From a virus, in IMG/VR virus record IMGVR_UViG_3300034061_002761, positions 1 to 41,798 of that record: a DNA stretch of 41,798 nt; one strand, written 5' to 3'. Below the pieces are notes generated by a model. That model saw only the letters and a list, made by a program, of their open reading frames with translations, was not told the origin of the DNA and made no database searches. Position 1 is the stretch's first letter. Each line of letters opens with the position of its first letter. The position numbers and the translations under genes are program-made. Positions 40,099 through 41,798 of this stretch are shown here, in pieces.

Positions 40099-40662
40099 TC
40101 ACTTGATCTCGCACGTGCCGGGACGCACCTCGACGGTCTTTGCCTTCACGAACTGGGCAAGCAAAGCCTTCGCCAGTTCCTCGTAGTCGATCTCTGCCGC
40201 AACGTCAGCGACGTTGATCTCTTCGGCCAGATCAGACATGGACACATGGGAAGCGATCTCGGAGTAGTCGATCTCCAGATCACTGGTGTCGATCTCATGC
40301 GCCAGATCAGAAACGTCGAGGCTCGACGCGATCTCGGAGTAGTCGATGTCAATGGCAGCGACCACCTTGTCGTAGTCCAACTCGATGTAGCCAGCCACCT
40401 TGTCCGCGATCTCCTCTTGATCCAGACCATTGACCACATCGTTAACGTCGATCTCCTCCGCCACATCGGTGGCACTGATCGTCACCTTCTTCGCGATCTC
40501 CTGCTCAATCTCGGACAGGTCGAGCAGATCGCACACCACCTCGGAAACGCGGGTGATGTTGAGATGCCCAGCGATGTGCTTGCACACCTCGTCAAAAGGC
40601 AGCAGCGCAGCAACGCGGCAGGCAATCACGTGAACGCAGCGGTCAAAGAACTTGGCAAACAT
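40099..40662 (-). CDS. Acidic protein of repeated IDYxEIAxxxxxSDLA units (187 aa)
   Basis: Residues about 60-170 repeat short helical units: ISATDVAEEIDVNDV, LDYDKVVAA, IDYSEIASS, VSDLAHEID, IDYSEIASH, MSDLAEEIN, IDYEELAKAL. The protein is rich in Asp/Glu with few Arg. The first 35 residues are Cys-containing and helical (CVHVIACRVAALLPFDEVC). Acidic repeat proteins can mimic DNA and block host defence enzymes; that is a hypothesis only. Similar SDLA/DYxxLA repeats occur in some phage proteins. GGGAG seven bases before ATG. Confidence 0.7.
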   Translation of the reverse strand: MFAKFFDRCVHVIACRVAALLPFDEVCKHIAGHLNITRVSEVVCDLLDLSEIEQEIAKKVTISATDVAEEIDVNDVVNGLDQEEIADKVAGYIELDYDKVVAAIDIDYSEIASSLDVSDLAHEIDTSDLEIDYSEIASHVSMSDLAEEINVADVAAEIDYEELAKALLAQFVKAKTVEVRPGTCEIK

Positions 40663-40738
40663 GTGAGAACTCCCAGTGTGTGACGGGCCGATTGGCGTCG
40701 AGCAACTGCTGCCCGCCGCTCCGACCCGGCACCTAACT

Positions 40739-40752
40739 CCTTCTCCCCCCCG
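40739..40752 (-). promoter_or_regulatory. G7 motif, copy 2
   Basis: CGGGGGGGAGAAGG on the minus strand, pointing at the gene starting at 40662, about 75 bases away. Preceded by CCTCCTTACCCGGC, partly matching the CCCTCCCCGG arm of copies 1 and 4. Confidence 0.6.
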
Positions 40753-40925
40753 CCGACCGCCGCCGGGTAAGGAGGCGCGGGCGCGTTACCGCGTTACGTC
40801 GCGCGCGAAGTCAGCCCTCATTGCAGCCCTGACTCTGCGCGCATGTCGTTCGCTCGATCTTTCAGCGGGCTATTGCGATTTGCCCGCAAGCCACAAGGCA
40901 TGACGCGAAGTGGTGGTGCTGGCAG

Positions 40926-40939
40926 CGGGGGGGAGAAGG
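40926..40939 (+). promoter_or_regulatory. G7 motif, copy 3
   Basis: CGGGGGGGAGAAGG on the plus strand followed by GATGGGGTGAGG, very close to copy 1. It points at the gene at 40991, about 50 bases away. No pairing arm is seen upstream here. Confidence 0.65.
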
Positions 40940-40967
40940 GATGGGGTGAGGCTGCTGCTGGAGCGGC

Positions 40968-40982
40968 CATCCCAACAAGGAG
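40968..40982 (+). promoter_or_regulatory. CATCCCAACAAGGAG leader motif, third copy
   Basis: Third copy of the leader that ends in the ribosome-binding sequence, eight bases before ATG 40991. Confidence 0.5.
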
Positions 40983-40990
40983 TTGTTCCC

Positions 40991-41674
40991 ATGTTCGTTT
41001 CCCTCACGATGGTCAGCGCGAATCGCAAGGTTGGTCCGATCCCGGTCAGCACGACGGAGAAAGACTCTTGCCCCAAGGAGTGTTCGCTCAAGGACACCGA
41101 TTGCTACGCCCGGTTTGGTCCGCTCGGCATGCACTGGAGCAAGGTGGGAGAGGGCAAGCGTGGCTGGCAGTGGACGTTGTTCTGCCGTGCCGTTGCCAAG
41201 TTCCCCAAGTTCCAACTCTGGCGGCACAATCAAGCGGGCGATCTTCCGCAGGATGACAACGGCAAGATCGACGCCGACAAGTGCAGCGAATTGTCCGCTG
41301 CCTCTCGACACACGAGGGGCTGGACATACACGCACTACGATCCGACCGACTCGCACAATGCTGCGGTCATTCGGAAGATGAACAGTGTCCGCGGACTGAC
41401 GGTCAATCTGTCAGCGGACACGGTGCAACAGGCGGACGAGTACCACGCTCTTGGCATCGCCCCGGTCGTGGTGATTCTGCCCGAAGATGCCCCGGCCATG
41501 GGCAACAAGACTCCCGGTGGCCTGCCGATTGTCACGTGTCCCGCACAGACAACGGACGGCATGGCCTGCAATCAGTGCAAGTTGTGCTACGTGAAAGACC
41601 GCAAGTCGATTGTCGGCTTTCTCGCTCACGGTGCTGCAAGCAAGCGGCTGTCTCGCTCACTGCGGGCAGTCTGA
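40991..41674 (+). CDS. Gp88-like cysteine-rich phage protein (227 aa)
   Basis: ATG 40991 with AAGGAG eight bases before it. The N-terminus SANRKVGPIPVSTTEKDSCP, then CYARFGPLGMHW, and RHNQAGDLPQ match the Gp88/DUF7227 pattern known from actinophages and other phages. A Cys-rich motif near residues 199-207 (ACNQCKLCYVKD) could bind a metal or an Fe-S cluster. The biochemical role is unknown. Followed by a terminator. Confidence 0.75.
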   Translation: MFVSLTMVSANRKVGPIPVSTTEKDSCPKECSLKDTDCYARFGPLGMHWSKVGEGKRGWQWTLFCRAVAKFPKFQLWRHNQAGDLPQDDNGKIDADKCSELSAASRHTRGWTYTHYDPTDSHNAAVIRKMNSVRGLTVNLSADTVQQADEYHALGIAPVVVILPEDAPAMGNKTPGGLPIVTCPAQTTDGMACNQCKLCYVKDRKSIVGFLAHGAASKRLSRSLRAV

Positions 41675-41689
41675 CGCAGCCCTGACACG

Positions 41690-41733
41690 ACGCCCCGTGT
41701 TCTTCACCCGAAGTTCACGGGGCGTTTGTGTTT
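41690..41733 (+). terminator. Terminator, ten-pair stem
   Basis: ACGCCCCGTG (41690-41699) pairs with CACGGGGCGT (41716-41725) around a 16-base loop; then TTGTGTTTC. It ends the 40991 transcript. The T run is broken but the stem is strong. Confidence 0.75.
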
Positions 41734-41766
41734 CTCGCGTGTAGTTCATGCGAGTACGCCAACCCT

Positions 41767-41798
41767 CCCCGGTCGCTGTTGACCGGGGGGGAGAAAGG
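41767..41798 (+). promoter_or_regulatory. G7 motif, copy 4, with hairpin, cut by window end
   Basis: CGGGGGGGAGAAAGG (41784-41798), preceded by CCCCGGTC (41767-41774) that pairs with GACCGGGG (41781-41788) around six bases. It presumably points at a gene just past the window. Confidence 0.55.

Larger units (their letters stand above)
40663..40990. promoter_or_regulatory. Divergent 328-base control region
   Basis: No convincing protein. It holds G7 copy 2 (40739-40752, minus) toward 40662 and copy 3 (40926-40939, plus) toward 40991. A possible stem GCGGGC/GCCCGC lies near 40864-40890, and GCGTTAC occurs twice near 40784-40797. No TTGACA-type promoter is clear on either strand. Confidence 0.5.

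Noticed and set aside
23236-40837. A 14-base match (gcagccctgactct) at 23236 and about 40824
   Set aside because: A few 14-base matches are expected by chance in a window of this size, and one copy is within integrase.
40676-40903. Open frame in the divergent control region
   Set aside because: Low-complexity Arg/Pro-rich translation, no ribosome site, and it crosses the regulatory motif.

Overview
The window is part of a temperate, tailed bacteriophage genome, or a prophage cut out of one. It is GC-rich and densely packed. Genes often abut or overlap as ATGA, TGATG or TAATG, and most start after clear AGGAGG-type Shine-Dalgarno sites, so the host is a GC-rich bacterium that uses Shine-Dalgarno initiation. 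I cannot name the host. The tail hub and the set of internal-protein-like genes suggest a short-tailed (podovirus-like) particle. Terminase, portal and capsid genes are not seen and probably lie upstream of base 1.

Bases 3-22744, plus strand: late structural block. It opens inside a large tail hub/nozzle-like protein. Small virion-associated proteins, two large proline/alanine-rich proteins (517 and 502 aa) and a cluster of adsorption genes (8049-14864) follow. That cluster holds two fibre proteins sharing N- and C-terminal modules, two proteins with tropism-determinant-like N-termini, and a 548-aa protein with about twelve 24-residue BspA/DUF285-type leucine-rich repeats. Next come probable ejected or internal proteins (522, 224 and 1235 aa), several small proteins and a P-loop kinase-like protein.

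Bases 22690-23710: lysogeny module. A tyrosine integrase on the minus strand lies beside an attachment site that carries the 3' part of a tRNA-Met(CAT) gene. This tRNA-derived segment is read in frame as the N-terminus of the first gene of the next operon, so integration should cut that gene from its start codon.

Bases 23620-33274, plus strand: recombination and replication genes (RecE-like PD-(D/E)XK nuclease, ERF annealing protein, DEAD/DEAH helicase), then a 485-base intergenic region with two promoter-like motifs, a hairpin terminator and a possible small RNA. A zinc-ribbon protein, a GNAT acetyltransferase, an HNH nuclease, a second PD-(D/E)XK nuclease and small genes follow. After them comes a run of membrane-anchored proteins that includes a papain-like cysteine protease, and last a sigma-70-like factor.

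Bases 33245-40662, minus strand: two operons. The promoter-distal one (38227 down to 33245) encodes a 298-aa protein, a MoxR-type AAA+ ATPase, a metallopeptidase/VWA protein, a 24-aa membrane peptide, two unknowns and a serine recombinase. The other (40662 down to 38409) encodes an acidic repetitive protein and a chain of small proteins, and ends at a strong 13-bp-stem terminator. Bases 40991-41674 on the plus strand encode a Gp88-like cysteine-rich protein followed by another terminator.

The most novel-looking signals are non-coding: a 14-base motif (CGGGGGGGAGAAGG, always seven G) found four times between genes and always pointing at the gene ahead, an 11-base CGCTCTTGACA motif found three times between genes, and a shared CATCnCAACAAGGAG leader. 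Together with the sigma factor they suggest a phage-specific regulon.
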